Positions 62,724-64,000 of a DNA stretch of 64,000 nucleotides are shown piece after piece; position 1 is the first letter of the stretch, and every line of letters starts with the position of its first letter. The position numbers and the translations under genes are program-made. The notes beneath the pieces are model-generated. The model was not told the DNA's origin. It did not search any database and was given only the letters and a program-made list of their open reading frames with translations. Source of the stretch: Leptothrix cholodnii SP-6 (lineage in GTDB: Bacteria; Pseudomonadota; Gammaproteobacteria; Burkholderiales; Burkholderiaceae_C); assembly GCF_000019785.1 (NCBI RefSeq), contig NC_010524.1, forward strand, positions 2,840,001-2,904,000, written 5' to 3'.

Positions 62724-62942
62724 GGTTATTTCCTTGGGTCTTGGAGTCAGACAATTACCGGTAATTGCGGGGCTCTCGGACGAGGCTCAAACAAGAAGCC
62801 AACAATTCGTCAAGTCCCACCTGAAGCGTGATCAGCTCGAGCATTTTCACGTCCAGCCCGCAAGTATACCCATTCGGCGTGCACTCGGCAGGTGCCCGGT
62901 ATGCAGCCAAAGCCGGAACCGGTGCACCCGAGCGTGCCGGGC

Positions 62943-64000
62943 TCAGCCAGCCAGCGGGTGCAGCCAGCCGTCGTCAGCCCACTGCTCCAGCAAGGCACGC
63001 AACGCCGGACTGGCTCGGCGCAGGGTGGTGGCATCGAGTTGGCGCGCGTCGGCCAGCAGATGCAGCATCGCCGCATCGCGGCCCGCCGCACGCCACGAAT
63101 CGCCGTTGCAATAGACGTGGCCGTCGTCGTAGAGCAGGCAGCTGCGGTCATCGAGCCGGACACCCACACCGTCAGGCAGCGGCTCGCCGAGCTCGAAGCT
63201 GACCTGCGCCTTGGGCTCGCTCAGGTACTCGCCCAACGCGCGCGCGAGTGCGCCAGGCTCGGCCAGCGCGCGCATCAGGCCCTGCTCGGCAAACGCCAGC
63301 AGTTCGGCCGGGATGCGCCCGGGCGCCGCGGTGGCCGACTGCTTGGGGTCGCGATAGACCGGCGGGCGCGCACCGGCATCGGCCGGATCGTCGATGCCGT
63401 CGGCCAGACGCAGCAGCGTCTCGCGCACCAGTTCGCTGCGCTGCGGCGAGCGGAAACCCACCGAGCACGTCATGCACTCGCCGTCGACCGCATCGCCGTC
63501 ATGGGCCCAGCCGGGCGGCAGGTAGAGCATGTCGCCCGGCTCGAGCACCCACTCTTCTTCATGACGGAAGTTCTCGATGATCTTGACCGGCAGCCCTTCC
63601 CTCAGGCGCGCGTCGGGCAGGCGGCCGATGCGCCAGCGCCGCCGGCCCGCCACCTGGATCAGGAAGACGTCGTAGGAGTCGAAGTGCGGCCCGACACCGC
63701 CCCCCTCGCTGGCCCAGGAGATCATCAGATCGTCGAGCCGGGCCTGTGGCACGAAGCGGAAGCGGTTCAGCAGGTCGGCGGCAGCCGGCACGTGCAGGTT
63801 GAGGCCCTGCACCAGCACCGTCCAGCCGGGTTGCTTGATGGCCGGCAGCGAGCGGCGCGGCATCGGTCCGCGCTTGAACTGCCACGTCTGCCGGTCGCCC
63901 TCGCCCTGACGGCTCAGGAATCGGGACTCGACCGCATCGTCTTCGAGCATCGCGAACATCTGCGCGCGCGACACCGGCGGCTCGATGCCCGGCACGGCCT
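62943..64000 (-). CDS. JmjC-type ribosomal oxygenase-like hydroxylase (partial)
   Basis: At least 352 residues are encoded and the N terminus lies beyond the right edge. Only an internal GTG is seen near the edge. The cupin/JmjC core has GVGPHFDSYDVFLIQVAGRRRW, with HxD iron ligands, and a later His in PPGWAHDG. The C-terminal half has the winged-helix-like end of the RoxA/YcfD family. YcfD hydroxylates an Arg of ribosomal protein uL16 using 2-oxoglutarate and oxygen. The usual first 30-40 residues are missing from view. Confidence 0.87.
   Translation of the reverse strand, partial: AVPGIEPPVSRAQMFAMLEDDAVESRFLSRQGEGDRQTWQFKRGPMPRRSLPAIKQPGWTVLVQGLNLHVPAAADLLNRFRFVPQARLDDLMISWASEGGGVGPHFDSYDVFLIQVAGRRRWRIGRLPDARLREGLPVKIIENFRHEEEWVLEPGDMLYLPPGWAHDGDAVDGECMTCSVGFRSPQRSELVRETLLRLADGIDDPADAGARPPVYRDPKQSATAAPGRIPAELLAFAEQGLMRALAEPGALARALGEYLSEPKAQVSFELGEPLPDGVGVRLDDRSCLLYDDGHVYCNGDSWRAAGRDAAMLHLLADARQLDATTLRRASPALRALLEQWADDGWLHPLAG

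Overview
The window is chromosomal DNA of a high-GC betaproteobacterium. The gene neighbourhoods (pepA-holC with divergent lptF-lptG, CysB-type regulator, dapA-bamC, parE/parC, YfcG-like GST) fit Burkholderiales. A very large MofA-type multicopper oxidase points to the Leptothrix/Sphaerotilus side of that order. No rRNA, tRNA, CRISPR array or insertion sequence was seen. Almost all of the window is tightly packed protein-coding sequence.

Layout. 1-8.9 kb is housekeeping: aminopeptidase and DNA polymerase III chi on the minus strand, then LPS export permeases, a small chelatase, a LysR regulator, an aminotransferase and a GST on the plus strand. 8.9-21.6 kb is one minus-strand run: comEC, a circularly permuted ATP-grasp protein, an alpha-E protein, a transglutaminase/amidoligase giant, an ATP-grasp/alpha-E fusion whose ATP-grasp half looks degenerate, and a second transglutaminase. 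This is a predicted but biochemically uncharacterised peptide-ligation system. 21.7-22.8 kb holds ridA and dsbB.

23-33.5 kb is a plus-strand type II secretion/type IV pilus-like operon: lytic transglycosylase, GspG, GspF, GspE, PilM/N/O/P-like platform proteins, GspD secretin and three more pseudopilin-like proteins. It ends tail-to-tail against a QseB/QseC-like two-component system. 35.8-50.5 kb is the most distinctive part. The MofA-like oxidase is transcribed leftward. Diverging from it are a secreted beta-propeller protein, a protein with two complete SCO copper-chaperone domains, and a cytochrome c fused to a periplasmic binding-protein domain. After a 628-base AT-rich non-coding region come two paralogous secreted proteins of unknown function, one with a fibronectin III tail. 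The AT-rich intergenic regions of this cluster share a near-identical 16-base motif, which suggests co-regulation. The working model is an exported metal (Mn/Fe) oxidation module with its own copper delivery, electron acceptor and surface proteins, next to a two-component system and a secretion machine that could control and export it.

50.7-64 kb returns to housekeeping: parC and parE flanking a coiled-coil membrane protein and an OmpA-like protein, an outer-membrane protein, an MFS transporter, a 43-residue membrane peptide, a methyltransferase, dapA, bamC, a small lipoprotein and a truncated JmjC-type hydroxylase running off the right edge.
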